From NCBI GenBank assembly GCA_024403995.1, contig JAKSQT010000012.1, forward strand, positions 1 to 41,157: a stretch of DNA of 41,157 nucleotides. The letters run 5' to 3'. The notes beneath the pieces were generated by a model, which worked only from the letters and a program-made list of their open reading frames with translations, ran no database searches and was not told where the DNA came from. Shown in pieces: positions 25,558 to 34,200 of this stretch. Every line of letters begins with the position of its first letter. The first letter of the stretch is position 1. The stretch is from Ruminococcus sp. (GTDB taxonomy: Bacteria > Bacillota > Clostridia > Oscillospirales > Ruminococcaceae). The position numbers and the translations under genes are program-made.

Positions 25558-26343
25558 ATGAATATTATCAATAACGAAATCGACAACGGAAAAGCATTTG
25601 ACTGGGGAAGAACATCGGCAGATTATGCAAAATACCGTGACATCTATCCGCAGGAATTTTATGACAAAATACTCGCACTTGGTTTATGCAAAGACGGTCA
25701 GCGTGTACTTGATATCGGTACGGGAACAGGTGTAATTCCACGAAATATGTACCGTTACGGTGCAAAATGGACGGGAACTGATATATCCGAAAATCAGATA
25801 GAACAGGCAAAACAGCTTTCAAACGGCATGGATATTGATTATTATGCACTTCCGACTGAAAAGCTTGACTTTCCTGACGGGACATTTGATGTTATCACAG
25901 CCTGCCAGTGTTTCTGGTATTTTGACCATGAAAAAGTTGCGGACTGCTTTTACAGAATGCTGAAACCAAACGGAAAAATTCTCGTTCTGTATATGGCATG
26001 GCTGCCGTTTGAGGATAAAATTGCAGGCATGAGTGAGAAACTTGTGCTGAAATATAATCCGAACTGGACAGGAGGCGGCGAAAAAGTACATCCGATATTC
26101 ATTCCTGAATGCTATAATGACAAATTTGAACTTGCAGCGCATGAGGAATACAAACTTAATGTTCCGTTCACACAGGAAAGCTGGAACGGACGAATGAAAG
26201 CCTGCCGTGGCGTAGGAGCTTCACTTTCAGAGAGTGAAACAGCTTTATGGGAGGCTGAACACAAAAAAATGCTTGAAAACAATGCACCGGATGAATTTGA
26301 TGTTATCCACTATGGTGCATACGCTGAATTAAGAAAAAAGTAA
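25558..26343 (+). CDS. Class I SAM-dependent methyltransferase
   Basis: A 261-residue methyltransferase of the Methyltransf_11/UbiE-like type. The ATG at 25558 follows AGGCGG by 8 nt. The SAM motif I is VLDIGTGTGVIPRN (about 50-63), motif post-I is WTGTDISENQIEQAK, and FDVITACQCFWYFDHEK is the motif IV region. The FDWGRTSADYAKYRDIYPQEF N-terminus is common in small-molecule methyltransferases. Substrate is unknown. The gene lies between hisA and hisF with no evident link to histidine synthesis. Confidence 0.9.
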   Translation: MNIINNEIDNGKAFDWGRTSADYAKYRDIYPQEFYDKILALGLCKDGQRVLDIGTGTGVIPRNMYRYGAKWTGTDISENQIEQAKQLSNGMDIDYYALPTEKLDFPDGTFDVITACQCFWYFDHEKVADCFYRMLKPNGKILVLYMAWLPFEDKIAGMSEKLVLKYNPNWTGGGEKVHPIFIPECYNDKFELAAHEEYKLNVPFTQESWNGRMKACRGVGASLSESETALWEAEHKKMLENNAPDEFDVIHYGAYAELRKK

Positions 26344-26500
26344 ACGGCGAAGCCGATACTGCGGGGGCAAGGGAGCAGCTCGCTCCCATGCGGGGGGTGT
26401 ACGAGGGAGGCAGAGTCTACCTAAGAAGCAGTAAATCAAGCTTGCGATGATTTACGGATGGCTATCTTTATTTCCCTCGGCTTGACCGACAAAATAAAAT
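26342..26500 (+). ncRNA. Structured non-coding repeat element, full copy
   Basis: The gap between the methyltransferase and the next gene is rich in nested complementarity: CGGC-GAA-GCCG just after the stop, GGGAGC/GCTCCC (26371-26387), CGAGGGA/TCCCTCG (26402-26408 with 26473-26479), and inside that GTAAATCA/TGATTTAC (26431-26455). AAGCCGA (26350-26356) can also pair with TCGGCTT (26477-26483). Its first 37 nt recur at 28799-28835 with 30 matches. It is more GC-rich and G-rich than its neighbours. It could be a structured RNA, a palindromic repeat of the REP/MITE kind, or an RNA-processing site. Confidence 0.5.
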
Positions 26501-26521
26501 GAAAGAAGTAAGGTGAACATT

Positions 26522-26938
26522 ATGGGATTTGACTTGGCAAAAGCAATGGGTTTTGATAAACTCGGACTTAATTATGAGATAACAATGGACGGAATAGACG
26601 GAGAATGCTTTAATTACAGCATTTTCTTCACTGACGGTGTAACAGATGCAAAACTTGATGAGGTTCAGAAGGCAATTGGTGCATTTGAGGATTCAATAAG
26701 CGGCGAAGACGATGACTATGCAGGATATATCAGCGTTTCAAAGTCTGACAGCAAGATAGAGATATACCACGATATCGGTAATGTCAGAAACGAAAATGCC
26801 GCAATACATGGCATTCTCAAAGCTTTCAACAATGTTTCGGGCATTAAGAAGGTCATTGTCAACGAGGGCATGGATGCGTTTGATGACTTTGACGATTTTG
26901 AAGATTTTGAACATGATGATGAGGCAATAGAAGACTAA
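26522..26938 (+). CDS. Hypothetical acidic protein
   Basis: The ATG at 26522 has AAGGTGA upstream at suitable distance; a GTG 9 nt earlier overlaps this site. The protein has 138 residues, is acidic throughout and ends in a [13 protein letters not shown] run of alternating Asp/Glu and Phe. I recognise no family. It looks like a small soluble alpha/beta protein (alternating short hydrophobic strands such as YEITMDGI and KIEIYHDI). It is placed between the non-coding repeat and hisF, with AAAGGAG for hisF at its stop codon. Confidence 0.65.
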   Translation: MGFDLAKAMGFDKLGLNYEITMDGIDGECFNYSIFFTDGVTDAKLDEVQKAIGAFEDSISGEDDDYAGYISVSKSDSKIEIYHDIGNVRNENAAIHGILKAFNNVSGIKKVIVNEGMDAFDDFDDFEDFEHDDEAIED

Positions 26939-26951
26939 AAGGAGCTTGAAA

Positions 26952-27707
26952 ATGCTTGCAAAAAGAATAATACCATGCCTTGACGTGAGAAACGGCAAGG
27001 TTGTTAAAGGCGTGAATTTTGAGGGAGTACGTGATGTCGGTGATCCTGTTGAATGTGCTGCTGAGTACAACAAACAGGGCGCTGATGAACTTGTATTCTA
27101 CGATATAACCGCATCTTTCGAGGGCAGAGGTGTATTCCTTGATGTGGTGCGTGATACTGCAAAAAAGGTTTTTGTACCGCTTACAGTCGGAGGCGGAATA
27201 AAGAATGTCGATGATATCCGTGAGGCTCTCCGTGCAGGTGCAGATAAAGTATCTGTAAACTCACAGGCTGTGAAAAATCCACAGCTTATCAAGGATGGCG
27301 CTGATATTTTCGGCAGTCAGTGTATCTGCGTGGGAATTGATGCAAAGAAGATTGCCGAACAGAAATGGACTGTTTATATAAACGGCGGACGTGTTGATAT
27401 GGGCATTGACCTTATTGACTGGGTGCATACCATTGAAAAGCTCGGTGCAGGCGAAATATGCCTTAATTCCATAGATGCCGACGGCACCAAGGAAGGCTTT
27501 GATATCGATATGCTGAAGGCTGTGTGCAATAACTGCTCGATACCTGTCATCGCAAGCGGCGGCGCAGGAAAGATAAACGATTTCTATGAGGTCTTTGAGA
27601 AAACAGGCGCTACTGCGGCTCTTGCGGCTTCACTTTTCCACTTTAAGGAACTGACTGTCGGCGAGGTAAAGGACTACTGCCGCAGCAAGGGTGTAATTGT
27701 CCGCTGA
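26952..27707 (+). CDS. hisF: Imidazole glycerol phosphate synthase, cyclase subunit
   Basis: HisF joins ammonia from HisH to PRFAR, giving IGP and AICAR. ATG 26952 has AAAGGAG 7 nt upstream. The 251-residue barrel shows [18 protein letters not shown] (catalytic Asp11), [30 protein letters not shown] (second catalytic Asp) and VIASGGAG. The stop overlaps the start of the following ATPase gene (TGATG). Confidence 0.98.
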   Translation: MLAKRIIPCLDVRNGKVVKGVNFEGVRDVGDPVECAAEYNKQGADELVFYDITASFEGRGVFLDVVRDTAKKVFVPLTVGGGIKNVDDIREALRAGADKVSVNSQAVKNPQLIKDGADIFGSQCICVGIDAKKIAEQKWTVYINGGRVDMGIDLIDWVHTIEKLGAGEICLNSIDADGTKEGFDIDMLKAVCNNCSIPVIASGGAGKINDFYEVFEKTGATAALAASLFHFKELTVGEVKDYCRSKGVIVR

Positions 27708-28429
27708 TGTTTATTCGCAGTGTTCAGATAAACGATTTATCACAGTGCGAGGAATACGTCAGATGTCTTGGCGCTGTGCGTCAGATATGCGATATGGGCG
27801 GACTGCCGCTTGACCGGTCTGTTACAATTTTTTCAGGCGAAAACGGAAGCGGAAAATCTACTCTGCTTGAAGCAATAGCCGTAAAATACGGTTTCAATCC
27901 TGAGGGCGGCTCAATGAATTTCTCCTTTTCAACAGAGGAAACGCATTCATCACTGCACAGTGCGGTGAAGCTGGTAAGAGAGATCGAACGCCCGAAAACA
28001 GGTTTTTTTCTGCGTGCCGAGACTTTTTACAATGCGGCATCATATATCGCCGGAATGGACAAGGAAGTGTTGAAAGCATACGGCGGAACATCCCTGCATG
28101 ACCAGTCGCACGGCGAGAGTTTTTTCTCATTGTTCATGAACAGGTTCACGGTTCACGGATTTTATATACTCGATGAGCCTGAAGCCGCACTTTCGCCGTC
28201 ACGTCAGATGTCGCTGATGATACGTCTGCATGAGCTTGCGGAGAAGGGAAGTCAGTTTATAATTGCTACCCATTCGCCGCTTCTGCTTGCATATCCCAAT
28301 GCGCTGGTGTATGAACTGAACAGCGACGGAATTGCCGAAATACCGTATGAACAGACCGAATGTTTTCAGACGGTCAGAGCGTTTATGCAAAGTCCTGAAA
28401 GAATGCTCAGAAATTTGTTTGAGGAGTGA
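27707..28429 (+). CDS. ABC/SMC-type AAA ATPase (COG3910-like)
   Basis: A 240-residue stand-alone ATPase of the predicted AAA_21/AAA_23 type. Walker A is FSGENGSGKST (42-52). A signature-like QSHGESFFSLF lies near 133-143. Walker B is FYILDEPEAALSP and the H-loop is IIATHSPLL. There is no membrane domain and no nuclease domain. Such proteins are often annotated as OLD-like or RecF-like predicted ATPases with unknown function. It is coupled to hisF by a one-base overlap, yet is not a histidine gene. Confidence 0.88.
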   Translation: MFIRSVQINDLSQCEEYVRCLGAVRQICDMGGLPLDRSVTIFSGENGSGKSTLLEAIAVKYGFNPEGGSMNFSFSTEETHSSLHSAVKLVREIERPKTGFFLRAETFYNAASYIAGMDKEVLKAYGGTSLHDQSHGESFFSLFMNRFTVHGFYILDEPEAALSPSRQMSLMIRLHELAEKGSQFIIATHSPLLLAYPNALVYELNSDGIAEIPYEQTECFQTVRAFMQSPERMLRNLFEE

Positions 28430-28433
28430 TGAT

Positions 28434-28796
28434 ATGCTTGAATTTACATCTGAATTTGCCGATGTTGAGTACATTGAGGCTGACGGAAAAGTTCTGCTGA
28501 CATGGAAAAAAGAGGCAAGACTTGATAACTACCGCAAACCAACAACTGCGGCTCTGGAACTTCTCCGCAAATATGGCTGTGACTTCGTTATTGATGCAAG
28601 GAACGGCTTTGAAGATGACAAGGCTGATGTTGAATGGGGATTTTCATGGCTTCTTCCAGAAATGGCGAAAACAGGCTGTAAAAATGTCTGGCTGATCATG
28701 AATGAAGTCAATGAAACTGAGATCGGTGAGGAAATGGATATGTGGACTGCCGAATTCAGCAAATATTTCAAAGTTACAAAAACAAAAAATTATTAA
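28434..28796 (+). CDS. Hypothetical protein, possibly SpoIIAA/STAS-like
   Basis: ATG 28434 has GGAG 7 nt upstream and lies just after the ATPase stop; longer in-frame readings overlap the ATPase gene and lack a site. The protein has 120 residues. The pattern (strand ADGKVLLTWKK, helix, strand DFVIDARNGFED, helix, strand KNVWLIMNEV) suggests a small alpha/beta fold like SpoIIAA/STAS domains, but I cannot confirm the family. It has no visible catalytic motif. Confidence 0.6.
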   Translation: MLEFTSEFADVEYIEADGKVLLTWKKEARLDNYRKPTTAALELLRKYGCDFVIDARNGFEDDKADVEWGFSWLLPEMAKTGCKNVWLIMNEVNETEIGEEMDMWTAEFSKYFKVTKTKNY

Positions 28797-28798
28797 TA

Positions 28799-28835
28799 AA
28801 ACGGCGAAGCCGACACAGCGGAGTCCAGAGAGCAT
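28799..28835 (+). repeat. Truncated copy of the non-coding repeat element
   Basis: 37 nt match 26342-26378 at 30 positions, including the first 15 bases and the CGGC-GAA-GCCG mini-hairpin. The match stops where the full copy's second hairpin would continue. Both copies start within a few bases of a stop codon in the his operon. Confidence 0.55.
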
Positions 28836-28850
28836 TATGAGGTGAATAAC

Positions 28851-29243
28851 ATGGACAAGATATGGAACGAATTATACGAAGCTGCTAAAGCTGTACAGAA
28901 TGAAAAACGCATTTCAGAATATGTCACCTGCGGAGAAGTAGGTGCTGCAATACTCTCTAAATCTGGAAAGATATATACAGGCGTATGTATAGATACCTGT
29001 TCGACGCTTGGAATATGTGCCGAGAGAAATGCTGTTTTCAACATGATAACAAACGGTGAAACTGAAATAGACAAAGTGCTTGCGATACTGCCTGACGAAA
29101 GTTCAGGTGCTCCGTGTGGTGCGTGCCGTGAGCTTATGGTCCAGCTTATGCCTGAAAACTACAAAGATATAGAAATAATGCTTGATATGAGCAGCGGAAA
29201 AACTGTCACACTTGGCGAAATTACGCCTGAGTGGTGGATTTAG
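28851..29243 (+). CDS. Cytidine deaminase-like zinc enzyme
   Basis: A 130-residue protein (ATG 28851 with GAGGTG upstream) with the cytidine deaminase zinc signature: CAERNAVF (Cys56, Glu58 as proton shuttle) and APCGACRE (Cys89, Cys92). The strand TYxGVCIDTCSTLGI-like region before it and the C-terminal WWI end fit the blasticidin-S / cytidine deaminase branch of small homotetrameric enzymes. The substrate could be cytidine, deoxycytidine or a nucleoside antibiotic; sequence alone does not decide. Confidence 0.85.
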   Translation: MDKIWNELYEAAKAVQNEKRISEYVTCGEVGAAILSKSGKIYTGVCIDTCSTLGICAERNAVFNMITNGETEIDKVLAILPDESSGAPCGACRELMVQLMPENYKDIEIMLDMSSGKTVTLGEITPEWWI

Positions 29244-29254
29244 GAGGTATCATT

Positions 29255-29659
29255 ATGGAGATAGATTACAAACTTACGCATGATTTTACGCCGCAGGAGC
29301 TTGAAAGACTGTTTCTTTCGGTTGAATGGTCATCGGGACATTTTCCTGACAAGCTTGCTGTGGCTATGAAGAATTTTTCAACAGTTATAAGCGCATGGGA
29401 CGGAAATAAGCTTGTCGGCATGATATGTGTCATGGACGACGGAATAATGACGGCATATGTTCATTATCTTCTTGTTGACCCTGAATATCACGATATGACA
29501 ATTGGCAGAACACTTGTTGATATGATGAAGAAAAAATATGAGGATTACCTCAGAATAGTAGTCGTTGCATACAACAATGAGTTGCATTTCTATGAGAACT
29601 GCGGTTTCAAAAAGGCTGATGATGCATCTCCGATGTTTATAACATCTCTCTGGACATGA
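29255..29659 (+). CDS. GNAT-family N-acetyltransferase
   Basis: The ATG at 29255 follows AGGAGGT by 6 nt; an upstream GTG that overlaps the deaminase gene is not used. The protein has 134 residues. The GNAT core is visible as VHYLLVDPEYHDMTIGRTLVDMMKK (Q/RxxGxG loop degenerate to HDMTIG), and FYENCGFKKADDASPMF gives the usual end. The acceptor is unknown. It lies between the deaminase-like gene and kptA. Confidence 0.85.
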   Translation: MEIDYKLTHDFTPQELERLFLSVEWSSGHFPDKLAVAMKNFSTVISAWDGNKLVGMICVMDDGIMTAYVHYLLVDPEYHDMTIGRTLVDMMKKKYEDYLRIVVVAYNNELHFYENCGFKKADDASPMFITSLWT

Positions 29660-29668
29660 GGTGATGAT

Positions 29669-30211
29669 ATGACTGATCTGAAAAATATGAGCAAGTTTAT
29701 CAGCCTGATACTGCGCCATAAGCCTGAAACTATAGGTATTCAGCTTGATGAGCACGGATGGGCTGAGGTCGACAGCCTTATTGAAGGTATAAACAGAAAC
29801 GGCGGTCAGAAAATCAGCATGGCTGTGCTTGAAGAAATTGTCAGAACAGATGAAAAGCAGCGATACAGCTTTAATGAGGACAAAACTCTTATCCGTGCAA
29901 ATCAGGGACATTCGGTGCAGGTCGATGTTGAGCTTGAAGAAAAAAATCCGCCTGAATTTCTATATCACGGAACAGGCGAAAAATATGTTGATTCAATTCT
30001 GAAAGAGGGACTGAAACCTAAAAGCAGACTGTATGTGCATCTTTCGGCTGATACTGAAACTGCACACAAGGTCGGCATAAGACATGGAAAGCCGCATATT
30101 TTCAGGATAAGATCAGGAGAAATGTCACGGAACGGCATAAAATTCTTCATTTCCGCAAACGGAGTATGGCTGACTAAGGCTGTGCCTGTTGAATATATTG
30201 AAGACAACTGA
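29669..30211 (+). CDS. kptA: RNA 2'-phosphotransferase (Tpt1/KptA family)
   Basis: KptA moves a 2'-phosphate from RNA to NAD+, giving ADP-ribose 1'',2''-cyclic phosphate. In fungi the substrate comes from tRNA splicing; bacteria lack that pathway and the native role is unsettled. The 180-residue protein has the family N-terminus LSKxLS-like MSKFISLILRHKPE (Arg16, His17), WAEVDSLIEG, the NAD-binding LYHGTGEKYVDSILKEGL, and the FISANGVWLTKAVP end. GAGGTGATG precedes the ATG. It is the last of the non-histidine genes before hisI. Confidence 0.94.
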   Translation: MTDLKNMSKFISLILRHKPETIGIQLDEHGWAEVDSLIEGINRNGGQKISMAVLEEIVRTDEKQRYSFNEDKTLIRANQGHSVQVDVELEEKNPPEFLYHGTGEKYVDSILKEGLKPKSRLYVHLSADTETAHKVGIRHGKPHIFRIRSGEMSRNGIKFFISANGVWLTKAVPVEYIEDN

Positions 30212-30226
30212 TATATGGAGGTAAAA

Positions 30227-30580
30227 ATGATAAAGGTAGATTTAAATGACCTTGACAGATTTTTCGTAAAGGGAGAACTTATCCCTGCGATATGTTATGA
30301 GGTCAATACGAAAACAGTACTCATGCTGGCATACATGAACAAGGAAAGCCTGAAAAAAACGCTTGAAACAGGCTATACATGGTTCTGGAGCCGTTCAAGG
30401 CAGGAATACTGGAACAAGGGTGCAACATCAGGTCATCTCCAGAAGGTCGTATCGATATACGGCGACTGTGATGATGATACTCTGCTTGTAAACGTGGAGC
30501 AGACGGGCGTTGCGTGTCATACAGGTTCATACAGCTGTTTCTTTAACGAGCTGTATAATACAGAAGAAAAAGGAGAATAA
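30227..30580 (+). CDS. hisI: Phosphoribosyl-AMP cyclohydrolase
   Basis: HisI opens the purine ring of PR-AMP to form ProFAR; it needs zinc and magnesium. ATG 30227 has GGAGG 5 nt upstream. At 117 residues it is the stand-alone form, separate from HisE. Motifs: [38 protein letters not shown], the metal site [10 protein letters not shown], and the zinc cysteine region [12 protein letters not shown]. Confidence 0.97.
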   Translation: MIKVDLNDLDRFFVKGELIPAICYEVNTKTVLMLAYMNKESLKKTLETGYTWFWSRSRQEYWNKGATSGHLQKVVSIYGDCDDDTLLVNVEQTGVACHTGSYSCFFNELYNTEEKGE

Positions 30581-30582
30581 AA

Positions 30583-30921
30583 ATGACAGTTTACGAAGAG
30601 ATCTTTGAGGTAATCAAGGCAAGAAAAAAGCAGTATCAGGAAGGTACAGCAGAGGAAAATTCCTATACCTGTTACCTTTTTGATAAGGGCGTTGACAAGA
30701 TATGCAAGAAGGTCGGCGAGGAAGCTACTGAAACTGTTATTGCTGCAAAGAACGGCGATAACGACGAGCTGAAAAACGAGATAAATGACCTTCTCTACCA
30801 TGTAATGGTGCTCTGTGCTAATCAGGGACTTGAATGGTCAGAGGTTGAAAAGGTGCTTGAGGAGAGAAACGAGAAGATCGGCAATCTCAAGACATTCCAT
30901 CAGGTCGACAAAAACTCATAA
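30583..30921 (+). CDS. hisE: Phosphoribosyl-ATP pyrophosphatase
   Basis: HisE removes pyrophosphate from PR-ATP to give PR-AMP, the second step of the pathway. The 112-residue MazG-like helical protein has SYTCYLFDKGVDKICKKVGEEATETVIAAKN and the metal-binding ELKNEINDLLYH motif. It is 2 nt from hisI, with AAAGGAGAA inside the hisI end as its ribosome site. It is the last gene of the his operon. Confidence 0.97.
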   Translation: MTVYEEIFEVIKARKKQYQEGTAEENSYTCYLFDKGVDKICKKVGEEATETVIAAKNGDNDELKNEINDLLYHVMVLCANQGLEWSEVEKVLEERNEKIGNLKTFHQVDKNS

Positions 30922-30985
30922 CAGAATTTGAAAAAATCCCCTCGTAGCTAACGGCGGTACTCATACAGAAGTTTGTACTATTTAT

Positions 30986-31020
30986 CGGGGCAAACCTTTC
31001 TGAGGAAAGGTTCTTCCCCG
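30986..31020. repeat. Left-arm hairpin of the inverted duplication
   Basis: CGGGG-CAAACCTTTC, a TGAG loop, and GAAAGGTT-CTT-CCCCG form a near-complete stem. The matching hairpin in the right arm differs in sequence but pairs as well, so pairing seems to be kept. Confidence 0.65.
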
Positions 31021-31120
31021 AACCCCTTTCCAAAGACTTTCAGTATTATGGCGTATCTTATACAGGACATATGTCCTGTATAAGATACGCTAAAACACCT
31101 AAAAGTTTTAGGAAGGGAGT

Positions 31121-31157
31121 TTGAGGGAGAACCCTTTTTCAAAAGGGTTTCCCTCAA
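31121..31157. repeat. Right-arm hairpin of the inverted duplication
   Basis: TTGAGGGA-GAACCCTTTT, a TC loop, and AAAAGGGTT-TCCCTCAA pair almost fully. Just before it, CCTAAAA-G-TTTTAGG (31098-31112) is another small perfect dyad. Confidence 0.65.
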
Positions 31158-31200
31158 TAATAAGCATAAAGTTTCTATATGAGTACCGCCGTTATGCTAC

Positions 31201-31214
31201 GAGGGGATTTTTTT
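31201..31214 (+). terminator. U-tract end of the inverted duplication, likely terminator for hisE
   Basis: On the plus strand the right terminal repeat ends GGGGATTTTTTT, so the paired arms would form a giant stem followed by seven U. On the minus strand the left end likewise gives GGGGATTTTTT, serving the convergent five-gene operon. Bidirectional termination is an inference from structure. Confidence 0.55.
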
Positions 31215-31235
31215 CAGATCATGTTATTCTGTATT

Positions 31236-34200
31236 TTATTCCTCATTTTTGCCGATGACGTTGGTAAGCTGGAGGATTATCTCGCTGAAATAGCGTTTGT
31301 TGACATCTCCGATATTTATCGGATTTTTGTAATCAGAGGCTTTGAAGAATTTGAGTTTTTCAATAGTAACATCTTCCGAGCCGTATTCAAAAACGCCGAT
31401 ATATGTGCCTGAGAATGAAAGCTCTGCGATATATCCGAGATTTTCACAGGTTCCGTCAGGATTACGTTTAAGACCTGAGATATCCTTGCGGAGAAATTCC
31501 ATGAACCAGCCTGCATCCTGAGCCTGTCCTTTATCCCAGCCGTATTTGGTCATTCTTCCGCAGAGAGCCTGATTATCGATTTCTTCACCGTCAAATCTGT
31601 CTATCTCATTCTTTGAAAGTTCTTTGTCATCTGCGGTGAATATTTCTCTTGAAAGCTGTGGGAAAGGCTGTGTTATCTCATAGTCGGAAAGCTGTTCAGA
31701 CCATGTGCTGCGTTCATCTTCTGTAAGTTCGATAGGATGAACGAGACCGATAAGAGCGTTTTCGTCAAGTTCAAATTCATCTTCATCAGAAGTGGTGAAT
31801 GAGCCGTCATCGAGATAACGGAAGGTCGTGACAAGCTTGCCGTCCTCGTATGTGCCCCAGATAAGTCCGATAGCAAAGCAGTGCATAACAGGATTGGCTA
31901 CGAAAAGCTTTTTCCAGTTTTCGGCAGTCCATTTTCTGTCACACATAAGAACATATTCCAGACGTGCCTTCTGCGATGAAACGACATTTTTCATCTGCTT
32001 CTTCATTTCCTTGAATTCATTGTATGATTTTTCGGCTATCTCAGCATCATCGGAAACACCCGGTTTAGGCATACTTTTAACTTTCTTGTCACCGTTGAAT
32101 ATTTCGATCTCAAGGTCAGGCGTGAGGTATACATTAAACTGACGCTTGCCGTAGTCAAATACTCTGCACATTTTTTCGTCAAATCCCATGTCAGGAACGA
32201 TTCTGTCAGAAAGCTCCTCTTTGGTAATTCCGAGCTGGTCAGCGGCATAGAGAAGGGCATTGTTTGCAGCTGAGCGAACTTGTTTGTTCTTGAATTTACG
32301 TGACATATTATCTACGTTCATAAGGGCGGCGGAACTGCCGTTGAGAGCAAGTGCCTTAACAGCTTCGGCAGCAATTGCACTACGCATATTTTCAGCCCAG
32401 TACTTGATATAGTACATGAGGTTGTCTATCATATCAGAGCCGCCGTAAACGCCTGAGAAATAGAGTACCCATTTTGTTTTTGCGGCTGCACCGTCTTCGA
32501 CCCATTTGCCGAAAAGTTCGTTTGCAAAACGGGTAAGGTCATTTTTATCCAGCATATCCGAGAATTTTTCTGCGATAGGATTGACAATGCCAGCCTCCGG
32601 AGCATAGCACATTATGAGACTTTTCAGGATATCCGATGACTCGTCGGAACCGTCTTTTAGATGAACAAGGGAGTATTTGCCTTCCCATACCCAGTCTATC
32701 TTCTTTGCACGATTTCCGCCGGTAAGTTTCTTTATTTCGTCTTCAATTGATAAAGCCGCAGCAGCAGTATCATTGGAAATATTTTTCTGACCGAGCAGAA
32801 CGGCGATCCTGTTTTTGAGTTTATCGGATTTTTCTGTTTCAAGAGCTTTGCTCAGGGCATCATTGAAATCAGCAGCGCCTTTTTTCTCGATTATTGAAAC
32901 AGCTGTTTCACGAATTGCGCTCTTTTTTGATGAAAGGAGTGCGGCTATTTCGTCATTCCATTTGGAATTTGCGATAATCGGGATAAGTTTTTCTTTTACG
33001 GCTTTGCTTGTATCCGAAGTGAGCGAGAGGAGAAGTTCCTTGTTTCTGTTTGGATTTTTGCTGATGACATCAATAAGAATTAAACGTGAATAAAGCGGGA
33101 ATCCGTCAGGCTTGACATCCGAGAATATATTCGGATATTTTTCAAGAGCATTCAGAGCAAAGCTCATTTCCTCATTGATGCTGTATGAATAGAAGCCTGC
33201 CATAAGATTGCCGAGCATATAAAGAACAACGTCGGCAGGAATTTTTTCATTCATCATAGTGTCTATAAGCTTGCTTTCCTTTTTTGACATACTTATGCCT
33301 GTATGATATGATGTATTGCTGCTTGGATCGTCTGTACAGAGAAGCGTTACGAATATACTGTGCAATATAAGTTCATCAAAACCGTATGAAGAACAGTATG
33401 AACTGCCGTTTTTCCAGCGGTATGAGCCGATTTTCTTATCCTTTATCAGCGGATATATCTCATTGAATGTAGTTTTTCCGAGAAGATAATTTCTGACAGC
33501 CTCAGAAGCATCATTGTCATCAAACTTAGCGGCAACAGTATTGACCATCTGCATTTTAATGTCAGAGAGCTGCTTTTCAATGTCGATTTTTATTTCCGGC
33601 TTTTCGGCTTTGAGAATATCATACATAATTCTTATTTTGTCCGGTGCATCACTTGCAGTAATGGCAGAAACGTAATCATCAGTAAATTCTCTGGCAAGTC
33701 TTTTGAAAACTTCTTTTTTGTCAAGACAAGTCCGTGCAAGAGCGGTAATATATTCAGCATTGACAATTCCGGGAACGTTTGTGACAGCATTGAGAAATCT
33801 GTCCGAAGAACGATAGCTGAATCGGGTAACAATGTCAATATCAATTTTTTTTATATTATCAGCAAACAGCTTTTTAAGCTTTTCGGAGAAAAATGAGCCT
33901 TCGCCGACAGCAACAAGGTCATTATTGATAATATAATATCCTGAAATATCAACACTATGATTTGAGAAGTAATCCTCAATAATTCTGACAGCTTTTTCTG
34001 CGGCATCCGAAAGGCGTTTTTTATCCTTTGGAAGCGGCTGTTCCTGAAGAATTCTGCTGCTTAATAAAATTGAATAATAATCTGATTTTTTACTTGTAAT
34101 TTCAGCCGCTTTTAAAAGAAGTTCAGTATTTTTACATTTCGTATCTTTCAAAGCTATGAGGATATGCACCTGTGCATCATCTTCGCCGTACTCTGAAATA

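Larger units (their letters stand above)
30931..31214. mobile_element. MITE-like giant inverted duplication between convergent operons
   Basis: The whole 284-bp stretch is an imperfect palindrome centred at 31070/31071. The centre is a perfect 40-bp palindrome (31051-31090; each half is GCGTATCTTATACAGGACAT or its complement). The ends are about 35-nt terminal inverted repeats: AAAAAATCCCCTCGTAGC then TAACGGCGGTACTCATA at the left, and its complement with one inserted base at the right. Each arm also carries its own long hairpin, at 30986-31020 and 31121-31157. No protein is encoded and no clear target duplication is seen. It fits a miniature inverted-repeat element. Confidence 0.75.

Noticed and set aside
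27707-28429. ABC transporter ATP-binding subunit
   Set aside because: No membrane partner gene nearby, and the compact form with SHGESFF and ATHSPLL fits soluble predicted AAA ATPases better.
29231-29254. Earlier GTG start for the second GNAT gene
   Set aside because: It overlaps the deaminase gene and places AGGAGGT inside the coding region, whereas ATG 29255 is perfectly spaced from it.
31179-31412. 77-residue plus-strand frame running out of the inverted duplication
   Set aside because: It starts in the terminal repeat and lies antisense to the end of the DUF4132-like gene; no ribosome site.
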